From positions 1 to 21,845 of the forward strand of contig JBNKLQ010000084.1 in assembly GCA_050292445.1 (NCBI GenBank): a DNA stretch of 21,845 nt, in the 5' to 3' direction. The stretch is from Leptofilum sp050292445. Its GTDB lineage: Bacteria; Chloroflexota; Anaerolineae; Promineifilales; Promineifilaceae. How positions within the stretch are numbered: position 1 is the stretch's first letter; the number at the start of each line of letters is the position of its first letter. The notes under the pieces were generated by a model. The model was given only the letters and a program-made list of their open reading frames with translations. It was not told where the DNA came from and ran no database searches. Made by a program: the position numbers and the translations under genes. Of the stretch, positions 6,575 to 13,728 are shown piece after piece.

Positions 6575-8119
6575 TTAGGCTAACCATTGACTAATCACCG
6601 AAATATCTTCGGCAGATAGTAGTGGGTGAACTTGTATCACTGAAGAATGCTCTGAAAAATCCTTGGGCAGCGGCACGGTTGTTATAACGAGATGTGCCGA
6701 CTGCATTTGCTGCGTGTCCAATTCGCGCAGAGATAAGACTTCTAATTTGCCCAGTCGAGGGAACCTGGCTTTTAGGCGAGCAACTAGCAGTTGGGCTGTA
6801 GCCATGCCGCTGGGGCAAACCACAATAACGCGGGTGAGTCGGTCCGGCCGTTCCCTAATAAAAGCGGCGCGCAAGAGCAAAACCAGATTATTGACCTCAT
6901 CCTCAGGCAAATTGATGCCAATTTCTGTACTTATTTCCTCGGCCAATGTGGTAGCAATTGTCGTCTCAAAACCATATCGTTCAGGCAAATTTCTGATGTA
7001 GCCGATAGACGGGGCCCACAACTCAAACCGTTGGCGCATAAAGGCCGGTATGAGGTGAGCTGCCAATCCTTCTTTTAAAGAAGTGTCTGACTGCATGGCC
7101 GGCACACGATAAGCCTGGGCCACGCCGTGCATCAGGCTGCTCAGTAAAACCCCAAACGGCTCGTCCATTTCCAGGTCGGTGGGCCAAATACCACTGCGCG
7201 AACCGGAAAGAAGATGCATCGTCAGGTAAGCAGTTTCACAATCCTGCTGTTTCTCTGGTAAGCTAATCTCTAACTGCGCCAGCATCTCAGCCGCAACCTG
7301 CCACACTTTATTATGTACCTGCTTGTTAAAGTTAGGATGGATTGTATTTGCAACTTGCCCGTTTAGAATACGTTGCTTTTGTATAGCAATGACCAATGCC
7401 AGGTAAAGAACAGCGTTGTCGGTGAAACGGCCGTTCAACACCATCTCCGCATAACCTATCAGGGCCATCGCCTGCTTGGTATCCCATTGATCCACCAGAT
7501 GCTTCACATGGTTGGCCAGCGGCATCAAGTCCGCATCATTGGCCAGCTCATACACCAGTCCAGCTGAATGAGACATCTGCATGAGTGGATCGCTGAACGT
7601 AGTGTCTCCCCAGGCAATCGCAGCAATGCCTTGTCGCTGCTGAGGCTCACTGCCTACCAGCATAAAGCCATAATTGGGCCGTCGTTCCAATGTCAGGTCA
7701 AACGCTTCAATCCACGCTTCAACCAGGTCTAAATCTTTTAGCAGCGTGGTGCGCGACACCCCGCTTTCCTGCTGCAGCTGATACAAAATTAAAGGTTCGG
7801 CAACCGTCAGTAAGTTTAAGACCAACAACTGCTGCCGCTGCCCCGGCGTCAGCTGCAAGCGAATGTTCTCCTGCGCCGCCAGTTCAGATAGCAAGCTTTC
7901 GCGATAGTCGGGAGCACAGGTCACCTGTACACCAACGCCTGGAATCATGTCCAGATCGGCGTTGTGTTCAACCAGCCATAACTTGATTGGCTTCAAACTA
8001 TAGGTCACCTGTCGTGGCGTTAGCCCGATTTGGCGACCTACATCTGCAGTGACAACGGCCGTCTTCGCCGTTAGCAGATAGTGAAGCAAATCCCGTTGGC
8101 GTGTCGTCAGCGAAATCAT
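6575..8119 (-). CDS. mtlR: PRD-domain transcriptional activator of the MtlR/BglG type with C-terminal EIIB-like domain
   Basis: 514 residues. An N-terminal winged helix (about 5-60) and a second HTH (about 95-150, SGVSRTTLLKDL) are followed by PRD1 (about 190-310), PRD2 (about 320-425) and a GatB/EIIB-like domain (428-514) with Cys435 in VVCPSGMATAQLL. His302 (LTMHLL) and His355 (GLAAHLIPAF) fit PRD phosphorylation sites, while the second conserved His of PRD2 is replaced (NLVLLLRAAF). The usual C-terminal EIIA-like domain of MtlR (about 650-700 residues) is missing. Such proteins activate a PTS operon on the same strand and sense its phosphorylation state; here the target would be the EIIC gene 157 bp downstream. 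The family assignment is firm, the sugar is not. Confidence 0.88.
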   Translation of the reverse strand: MISLTTRQRDLLHYLLTAKTAVVTADVGRQIGLTPRQVTYSLKPIKLWLVEHNADLDMIPGVGVQVTCAPDYRESLLSELAAQENIRLQLTPGQRQQLLVLNLLTVAEPLILYQLQQESGVSRTTLLKDLDLVEAWIEAFDLTLERRPNYGFMLVGSEPQQRQGIAAIAWGDTTFSDPLMQMSHSAGLVYELANDADLMPLANHVKHLVDQWDTKQAMALIGYAEMVLNGRFTDNAVLYLALVIAIQKQRILNGQVANTIHPNFNKQVHNKVWQVAAEMLAQLEISLPEKQQDCETAYLTMHLLSGSRSGIWPTDLEMDEPFGVLLSSLMHGVAQAYRVPAMQSDTSLKEGLAAHLIPAFMRQRFELWAPSIGYIRNLPERYGFETTIATTLAEEISTEIGINLPEDEVNNLVLLLRAAFIRERPDRLTRVIVVCPSGMATAQLLVARLKARFPRLGKLEVLSLRELDTQQMQSAHLVITTVPLPKDFSEHSSVIQVHPLLSAEDISVISQWLA

Positions 8120-8185
8120 TGACTCAATAATGGTCTGTTACCTACTTTCTTTTATCGATTGTGGGTCTCTCTTCCGAACGGCATC

Positions 8186-8214
8186 ATTATATAGGCAACA
8201 TTGCCAAAACCGGA
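8186..8214 (-). promoter_or_regulatory. Possible promoter of the PRD regulator gene
   Basis: A perfect TATAAT is read at 8191-8186, about 67 bases upstream of the regulator's ATG, in an otherwise non-coding 250-bp gap. No good -35 lies at the right distance. A GGCAA/TTGCC inverted repeat (8194-8205) sits next to it. An activator binding there could compensate for the poor -35. Confidence 0.35.
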
Positions 8215-8317
8215 GAGGTAATTGTTGTCAGTTTTTACCAAGGAGCTTTGACAAAAGTTGACTAATTTGTGAGAAACGCGGAAAGGGTCGTAAAAAATGA
8301 GGGTTTTGGGGGCTTGT

Positions 8318-8361
8318 AATCAGGTAATTGAGTAATGGCGCAATCACTCAATTACCTGATT
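8318..8361. repeat. Perfect 16-bp inverted repeat downstream of the ABC permease
   Basis: AATCAGGTAATTGAGT at 8318-8333 pairs perfectly with 8346-8361 around a 12-base loop, and a few more pairs extend it with one mismatch. It begins 9 bases past the permease stop codon, where a terminator would be expected, but no U-tract follows in the direction of transcription. It may be a transcript-end stabiliser, a factor-dependent terminator or another palindromic element. Confidence 0.6.
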
Positions 8362-8369
8362 GCATTTGC

Positions 8370-9836
8370 CTAGCCACCATACACTAGCTGCAATATCTGA
8401 GGTGTTATATACGCTTCTACCAGCGCTGCCAGGAACAAAAACGGAATACCAAGTCCCAAAAAGATGCGCCAGAATTCGGCCGCACGCAGAATAAACATCT
8501 CACTTAAAGAGCGGTTGGGCAGCGGGGCAAAGGTGACTGTTTGCCAGCGCAGCGCCGCCGCGCCAATAAGCAGCAGCACCGGCAGCTCAACAATCGCATG
8601 AGGGATAACCGAAGCTAGTAGAAATTGGAAGGGGTTTTCACCCGCCAGATAAAACTGCATGGCGATGAAGCTGAGTATTCCCCAGGGCAGCATGAAAATG
8701 AGAACTCCCAGCACACCTAGGGTAAAAATACCTAAAATCGTTTGCAGCAGCACGGCACGCACGTTTTGGCCCACAATAAAGAGTGGCAATGCCTTCAGGT
8801 ACACTTCCAAGCCCGCTAAATTAGTAAGCATATTTTGGCCGCTCAACTCGTTTTTTAAATCTTCGGGGAAGGGATATTGCCGGGCCATGAAGACACCTAT
8901 CACGGCTGCACCCGCCACGGCAAGCAGCAGTGCCCCCATCCCCGGCAGCAGGCTGGGCACAAGCGCAATGGTTTGCCGGTACCAGGCGATCGGATTGGGG
9001 AAACGGCCGTTTCCTAGCTGTGTCTTCCCCGAAAAATAACCCCAAAACTGACGCACCATCCAACCCAGGCGAATCTGATCAATGTCCCGTCCCAGCAGTT
9101 CCTCCCGGTTAAATAGGGAAAGCCCCATGCGCATGAGGACAACGGCCGTAATCGCCAAACCGAGCAGCAGCCACCACAAACCATCATGGTTGCCCCAAAA
9201 CAGCGCCGCCGCCTCTGCCTGAATCAAAATAGCCATCGGCACGATGATGAAGCTGGCCAGCAAATTGGCCGCCCGTACACTGGTGGCCTGGCTGGAAACC
9301 ACCACCGCCCCGGCCACCATAATGATCCCCTGAACCGTTGTCAGCAGCAGGGTTTGGGCCACCAGCTGAAACTCAGGCCGCCAATCGATGCTGAAATAGA
9401 GGCCAACCATGTAAACCAACATGCCTAAATAACTGGCTGAAAGCGGTGGCACCAGCGCCGCCACCATCTTGCCAGCGTACAACTGCCCATTGCTCAACGG
9501 GGTAGAGAGCAGCGGCTCCATGCTTTTGCGCTCCTTCTCACCCACAAACGTCTCCAGAGCAATGATGAGCGAAAACGACATGGGGAAAAAGCCTACGACC
9601 AGCAGCAAAAAAGGAATCAACTGATTGCCCACAATCTCAGCGCCAAAATCGGAGACAAAGTTAAGCAAACGGGAAGCCGTAAAGTTCATCAGCGCGGGGA
9701 AGATGAGCGTGAGCAAAAAGATGGGAATGATGATGCGCCAGTCGCGGAACGAATCGCGAATCTCGCGGCGGGCAACAACCAGCGCCATCTGAAAATCGCG
9801 TTTGTTGGGATGGGCCGGGGCGGTAAGTGCAGTCAT
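8370..9836 (-). CDS. ABC-2 type permease fused to a SpoIIM-like (DUF95) membrane domain
   Basis: 488 residues. Residues 1-240 are an ABC-2 permease half: cytosolic N-terminus with VVARREIRDSFRDWR, a first membrane segment at about 35-52, the FVGEKERKSMEPLLSTPLS coupling segment (97-115) and several further membrane helices. Residues about 290-485 look like a SpoIIM/DUF95 domain, with PLFIVGQNVRAVLL, the HAIVELPVLLLIGAAALR stretch (413-430) and LAALVEAYITP (469-479). The ATG overlaps the ATPase stop by 4 bases (ATGA), so the two form one exporter. The substrate is unknown; NatB-like cation or peptide export is a family guess. The fused SpoIIM part is unusual for a permease, though the family's own role is membrane remodelling. 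Confidence 0.85.
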   Translation of the reverse strand: MTALTAPAHPNKRDFQMALVVARREIRDSFRDWRIIIPIFLLTLIFPALMNFTASRLLNFVSDFGAEIVGNQLIPFLLLVVGFFPMSFSLIIALETFVGEKERKSMEPLLSTPLSNGQLYAGKMVAALVPPLSASYLGMLVYMVGLYFSIDWRPEFQLVAQTLLLTTVQGIIMVAGAVVVSSQATSVRAANLLASFIIVPMAILIQAEAAALFWGNHDGLWWLLLGLAITAVVLMRMGLSLFNREELLGRDIDQIRLGWMVRQFWGYFSGKTQLGNGRFPNPIAWYRQTIALVPSLLPGMGALLLAVAGAAVIGVFMARQYPFPEDLKNELSGQNMLTNLAGLEVYLKALPLFIVGQNVRAVLLQTILGIFTLGVLGVLIFMLPWGILSFIAMQFYLAGENPFQFLLASVIPHAIVELPVLLLIGAAALRWQTVTFAPLPNRSLSEMFILRAAEFWRIFLGLGIPFLFLAALVEAYITPQILQLVYGG

Positions 9837-10765
9837 GATTGTGGCTCCTCTTCTTTTTCAGCGACAACGCGCAAATAGACCTGTTCCAAACTTTGTGAAA
9901 TGGGCTGCAAGGAGATAACGCCCAGCCCCAAGCCACCCAGGCAACGCACAAGCTGTGGATTAGTCACGTTGGGATCGTCGGTGCGGTAGCGAATCACATC
10001 CCCCTCTACCGCTTCAATGGTCACCAGCTGTTCCAGTTCGCGGATTTCGCCATTCAGCGGGCGATCTACGCGCACTTCCAACTGGGGTTGGCCCAGCAGC
10101 TTTTGTTTGAGAACGGCCGTACTCCCCTGCGCCACAATCGTTCCCTTTTTGATGATGGCAATAGTGTCGGCCAGCAGTTCCGCTTCGGCCAAGTTGTGGG
10201 TACATAAAATCACCGTGCGCCTGTCGTTGCGCAGCGCCCGGATGGCGTCGCGCACCAATTTGGCGCTGTGCGGGTCCATCGCCGAAGTGGGTTCATCCAG
10301 CAGCAGCACGCTGGGATTGTGCAGCATGGACCGAATCAACCCAACCTTTTGCCGCATCCCTTTGGAATATTCCCCCAGCCGCCGGTCAGCCTGCCCAGCC
10401 ATGTCAAAACGATCAAACATTTCCAGGCCGCGCCGCTTGATTTCGTCGTCGCTCAGGCCATAAAGACGGCCGTAAAACAGCAAATATTCCAGCCCACTCA
10501 TGCGCAAATACAAACCGGGCTGCTCCGTCAACATACCAATGTCGTGCCGCACCTTGTCGGCTTCACGCACCACATCGTAGCCGTTGATGCGCGCCTCGCC
10601 GCTGCTGGGCCGCAGGATGGCCCCCAACATGCGCACGGTGGTGGTTTTACCCGCCCCATTTGGCCCCAGCAGGGCCAGCAGCTCCCCCGGCGGCACGTTT
10701 AAGCTGAGATTGTGAACGGCCGTAAATTCCTCAAAATTCTTGCCTAAGTTGTTTGCTTCGATCAT
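9833..10765 (-). CDS. ABC transporter ATP-binding protein (NatA-like)
   Basis: 310 residues. Walker A is GPNGAGKTT (34-42), the signature is a degenerate YSKGM (134-138, as is usual in this family), Walker B is VLLLDEP (153-159), and the switch His is His190. The C-terminal ~90 residues after the nucleotide-binding domain resemble the accessory region of NatA/CcmA-type exporters. It powers the permease encoded immediately downstream with a 4-base overlap. Three ACGGCCGT sites lie in the gene, encoding TAV or YGR. The first gene of a two-gene operon, it is preceded by a 91-bp palindromic element. Confidence 0.93.
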   Translation of the reverse strand: MIEANNLGKNFEEFTAVHNLSLNVPPGELLALLGPNGAGKTTTVRMLGAILRPSSGEARINGYDVVREADKVRHDIGMLTEQPGLYLRMSGLEYLLFYGRLYGLSDDEIKRRGLEMFDRFDMAGQADRRLGEYSKGMRQKVGLIRSMLHNPSVLLLDEPTSAMDPHSAKLVRDAIRALRNDRRTVILCTHNLAEAELLADTIAIIKKGTIVAQGSTAVLKQKLLGQPQLEVRVDRPLNGEIRELEQLVTIEAVEGDVIRYRTDDPNVTNPQLVRCLGGLGLGVISLQPISQSLEQVYLRVVAEKEEEPQS

Positions 10766-10792
10766 GGTTTGTTCCTTGCCCCTCTAGCTTTA

Positions 10793-10883
10793 TAGCAAAT
10801 CAGATCTGTCAGGTTTCCTCATGCGTAACCTGTCAGTTAAAGAAAACCTGACAGGTCTAGTTCAAACTCTCTTTGATTTGCTA
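10793..10883. repeat. 91-bp MITE-like palindromic element (TAGCAAATCA ends)
   Basis: Perfect 10-bp terminal inverted repeat, TAGCAAATCA at 10793-10802 and its complement at 10874-10883. A second arm, AGATCTGTCAGGTTT (10802-10816), pairs 14 of 15 with 10844-10858. A third copy of the ACCTGTCAG core lies in the centre (10828-10836). It is non-coding and lies 28 bases upstream of the ABC ATPase start. No target duplication is obvious. The rest of the gap to 11022 shows nothing recognisable. Confidence 0.65.
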
Positions 10884-11022
10884 AACACCATTCTAAGAAG
10901 AATTGTGACATTGTAAATGAATATGCCCCATTTTCACTGGGAAAAGAGACCTGTTATCAATTTTTTCATTAGAAGTTCAGGTAATTAAGATGGCACTGGC
11001 TCCATCTTTACAGCGGGGTGAT

Positions 11023-11433
11023 TTATTTGATCAGGACGGTAAACGGCCGTTTCCCTTCTATTCGGTATATGTCGAAATCTCTATCTATGGTGGCAATCGT
11101 ATTAATGTCCAGCTTTTCGGCCAAAAAGACCAGACAGGCATCGGCAAAATCCATCGGTAAATCGGCGTATTTTTTTGTAAGCTCTATGATTCTTGGCAAA
11201 TCAGCATTTTCTATCGACTCAATTGAAACGGCCCCAGCATACACCCACTCCAAGAAATCTATCTGCGCATCCCGACTAAAGTTTAGCAAATGCAGCGTTT
11301 CCGTAAGCGAAGCTATCGTCGTTACCAACTCGCTCCGATTTGTTTTGATGAAGGCAACAGAGGCTGCATGATATACGTCATTTCCATTAAAAAGGGCTAT
11401 CAACGGGCCTGAATCGATCAGAATCTTGTTCAT
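11023..11433 (-). CDS. vapC: PIN-domain ribonuclease toxin, VapC type
   Basis: 136 residues, typical length. The acidic metal-binding set of PIN domains is present: Asp7 in ILIDSGPLIALF, Glu45 in SLTETLHLL, Asp98 in DFADACLV and Asp117/Asp119 in ATIDRDFDIY. VapC toxins are Mg2+-dependent RNases that cut tRNA or rRNA and are held inactive by the antitoxin. The start overlaps the antitoxin stop by 4 bases (ATGA), the classic antitoxin-then-toxin arrangement. An ACGGCCGT site lies near the 3' end. The target RNA cannot be predicted. Confidence 0.9.
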   Translation of the reverse strand: MNKILIDSGPLIALFNGNDVYHAASVAFIKTNRSELVTTIASLTETLHLLNFSRDAQIDFLEWVYAGAVSIESIENADLPRIIELTKKYADLPMDFADACLVFLAEKLDINTIATIDRDFDIYRIEGKRPFTVLIK

Positions 11434-11669
11434 CGTTTCGCTTCGATAATATCCTTGACCAACTCTTTTCGATCTCTGGCCAAATGACTGTTTTCGCTGG
11501 CATATTTACCAAAAACGTCTTTGCCCAACTCCCAGGCAGATGGCTTCTCCAATTTATCAACATACTCGGCAATGCTTCTTCTGATCAATTCTGATTTACT
11601 CACACCCAAGTGCCGGGCAAGCTCATTAATTGTTTGTTCAAGCTGTGGGTCTAGTCTTAAAGTAATCAT
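11430..11669 (-). CDS. vapB: Ribbon-helix-helix antitoxin, partner of the PIN toxin
   Basis: 79 residues from the ATG at 11669, favoured over the ATG at 11681 because GAGG sits 6 bases upstream and lies within the longer version's first codons. The N-terminal MITLRLDPQLEQTINELA then GVSKSELIRRSI (about 22-33) is a CopG/RHH DNA-binding fold. The C-terminal half (about 42-79) is charged and would wrap the toxin. RHH antitoxins bind inverted repeats at their own promoter, and a matching palindrome lies just upstream at 11693-11713. Confidence 0.87.
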   Translation of the reverse strand: MITLRLDPQLEQTINELARHLGVSKSELIRRSIAEYVDKLEKPSAWELGKDVFGKYASENSHLARDRKELVKDIIEAKR

Positions 11670-11692
11670 GCTCAACCTCATGAATAAATAGA

Positions 11693-11724
11693 TGTATTAC
11701 AGATTGTAATACACGGCTACCCAA
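11693..11724 (-). promoter_or_regulatory. Candidate vapBC promoter and autoregulatory operator
   Basis: TGTATTAC (11693-11700) and GTAATACA (11706-11713) form a perfect 8-bp inverted repeat with a 5-base spacer. On the - strand a TGTAAT -10 (11701-11696) lies inside the palindrome, with TTGGGT at 11724-11719 as a weak -35, 17 bases apart. The antitoxin ATG follows about 27 bases downstream of the -10. Binding of the RHH antitoxin here would block RNA polymerase directly. The palindrome is seen; its function is inferred. Confidence 0.6.
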
Positions 11725-11728
11725 CCTG

Positions 11729-12523
11729 TCAATTTCTCATTCCGTAATTGAGCTGCGTACCCACGTAGATAAACCCCAGTTTTTCATAGAGGCGGTGTGC
11801 GCCTTCGGCGGCGGAAAGCCAGCAAGTTTTGTGGCCCAAAGCGGCATACTCCGCCAAAAGCTGCTGGCACAAGGCAAACGCCAGACCGCGATTGCGCCAT
11901 TGCGGCGCTGTCCACACGCCAGCCAGCTCGCCCGGCCCTGCCCCCATCTGGATGACTGCGCCGGACAGCAGTTCGCCCCCCTGCTGAAGCTGGGTCGCTT
12001 GTTCAAATACTGCACCCATGACCAAACCCGTTGTCAGGCCGCGCTGTAAATTTGGCAACCAGCCCAACGCATCTTCATCCTCGCCGCTGCCGCCAAAGGC
12101 GATGCTTTGCTGGGTTAGATGTGCCTGGAGCAGCGTTTCGTTTTCCGCCGTGAGCCGCCGGTAATGCGTTTGCAGCAGGAGTTCGGGCGCAGGAACCAAT
12201 TCGGCCGTTTGTAATACCATCACCGGATCGCGCCGCTCGCACACCAGCCCCGCCTGGTCCAGCGCCGCTGCCAGGTTGGGATGCAAGTCGGCAATAAATT
12301 CCAGACGCGGCCGTTTGCCGTGTTTCGTAAAAATCGCCACCATGTCAGCCACTGCCTCTGTCCAGTCGGCCGGTTCCCCCGGCAGCGGCGAGGCAAAGGT
12401 GAGATGGTCCAGGGTTTGCGGCGAGATGAAGATGTGGAAATACGGCCGTTCCACCACCAACCGCTCCTGCCGCCCCACAGCCCGCATATTTGCCTCAATA
12501 GGGGCTAATGTTTCTTGATTCAT
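11729..12523 (-). CDS. GNAT-family N-acetyltransferase
   Basis: 264 residues from the ATG at 12523, which overlaps the lgt stop in an ATGA; a start 13 codons earlier (12562) is possible but would overlap lgt by 43 bases. The C-terminal half has the GNAT acetyl-CoA site, GVWTAPQWRNRGLAFALC, and the closing helix-strand AHRLYEKLGFIYVG. The N-terminal half (about 1-120) is a degenerate GNAT-like region, as in two-domain GNATs. Its substrate is unknown. Coupling to lgt is physical; a role in lipoprotein or envelope modification is only a guess. Its stop is 5 bases from the vapBC -35. Confidence 0.82.
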   Translation of the reverse strand: MNQETLAPIEANMRAVGRQERLVVERPYFHIFISPQTLDHLTFASPLPGEPADWTEAVADMVAIFTKHGKRPRLEFIADLHPNLAAALDQAGLVCERRDPVMVLQTAELVPAPELLLQTHYRRLTAENETLLQAHLTQQSIAFGGSGEDEDALGWLPNLQRGLTTGLVMGAVFEQATQLQQGGELLSGAVIQMGAGPGELAGVWTAPQWRNRGLAFALCQQLLAEYAALGHKTCWLSAAEGAHRLYEKLGFIYVGTQLNYGMRN

Positions 12524-13728
12524 CGGCTTGTTCTGGCTCGCCACCGCCGCACCACAATCCACAGAACCATACTTAGGGCCACCAAAATGGAGACGAGCGT
12601 GGCCCAGGCCAACGGCAGCTGCATATTGCCCAGCGACACCACCCGACTGTCCAGACGGACCGTTTCCAACAGCGTCCGACCGATGGCATACATGATCAGG
12701 TAAACGGCCGTCATCTCCCCAGCCAATAATCGCTTACGGCGTCGCCACAGCAGCATGAGCAGGCCAAAAGTGAGGAAGTTCCACAGCGATTCGTACAAAA
12801 AGGCGGGGTGAAAGTAGCTAAAGTCGGCAAAAGATTGCAGGCGGTGAACCGGGTCGATGTAGACAGCCCAGGGAACGTTGGTGGGACGGCCGTATAGTTC
12901 CTGATTCATGAAGTTGCCCCAGCGACCAAACCCTTGCCCCAAGGCCACACCCACGGCCGCCATGTCGGCCCAGGGCAGCAGCGGCAGCCGGTTACGCCAG
13001 GTAAAGTAAAACAGTCCCAGCGCCCCGCCAGCCAGGCCGCCGTAAATGCCCAGGCCACCATTGCGCAAATTAAACAGCATTTGCGGATTCTGGAAGTAAT
13101 CACGAGCCGACTCGATGCCCAATGCTGCCATGCTGGGCGATGGCGTGAACACATGGTACAGGCGCGCCCCAATCAAGCCCAAAACCAGGCAGATAATGAT
13201 GCCGTTCCAGACGAAATCAGGATTCCAGATGCGCCACGGCGCGTCTTCCAGCCAGGCGGGATCAACGTCTGGCAACTCGGCCAATGCAGTTTGCACATCA
13301 CCCTGTTCGTCATCTTTGAGTCGCAAGTTACGCGGGTCGCTCCCCCACAGCAGCAAGAGTTCGCCCACGGTTTGCACGTTTTGTTTATTGAGTTTGGTTT
13401 GGAGCGATTCAGGGAGGGAAACGGCCGTTACCGGCATCGTCATCAATTCATCTGGCACCACCGCCAAAAAAGCGCGCCGCCATCGTTCCCAGGCCAGCCG
13501 AGACACCACAAATGCGCCCAGCCCAATCCCCCCAACGATCAAAATACCGTACCAGTATACTGGCAAGCCCAGCAGCGAAAACGCTTCTGAGCTGGGCATC
13601 TCGTTGGTCCACAAATGATACCCAAACAGCACGGCGAGCGCAGCGGCCCACAGGACGATGATAATCCAATACAGCTCAATTTTAGGACGACGTACCAGCT
13701 TTAGTTCAGCGTTAATTGCCTTACTCAT
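12520..13728 (-). CDS. lgt: Prolipoprotein diacylglyceryl transferase with an inserted helical domain
   Basis: 402 residues from the ATG at 13728, which overlaps the stop of the upstream phosphatidyltransferase by 8 bases; an earlier start (13776) would overlap by 56 bases. Lgt is an integral membrane enzyme transferring diacylglycerol from phosphatidylglycerol to the lipobox Cys. Seen: PVYWYGILIVGG (56-67), LIGARLYHV (185-193), GGLGIYGGLAGG (224-235), the signature GRWGNFMNQELYGRPT (268-283), HPAFLYE (307-313) and GEMTAVYLIMYAIGRTLLE (337-355) with Arg351. Tyr replaces the His of the E. coli HGG motif. Canonical Lgt has 270-300 residues; here about 85 extra residues (85-170) split the first catalytic segments. 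Within them, SLPESLQTKLNKQNVQTVGE resembles the helix-turn of the RNA polymerase alpha C-terminal domain. Confidence 0.93.
   Translation of the reverse strand: MSKAINAELKLVRRPKIELYWIIIVLWAAALAVLFGYHLWTNEMPSSEAFSLLGLPVYWYGILIVGGIGLGAFVVSRLAWERWRRAFLAVVPDELMTMPVTAVSLPESLQTKLNKQNVQTVGELLLLWGSDPRNLRLKDDEQGDVQTALAELPDVDPAWLEDAPWRIWNPDFVWNGIIICLVLGLIGARLYHVFTPSPSMAALGIESARDYFQNPQMLFNLRNGGLGIYGGLAGGALGLFYFTWRNRLPLLPWADMAAVGVALGQGFGRWGNFMNQELYGRPTNVPWAVYIDPVHRLQSFADFSYFHPAFLYESLWNFLTFGLLMLLWRRRKRLLAGEMTAVYLIMYAIGRTLLETVRLDSRVVSLGNMQLPLAWATLVSILVALSMVLWIVVRRWRARTSR

Noticed and set aside
12934..13618. Long + strand open frames of 167-218 codons opposite lgt
   Set aside because: They are antisense to a gene with full Lgt motifs, lack ribosome binding sites and show Gln/His/Arg-rich composition typical of shadows of GC-rich genes.
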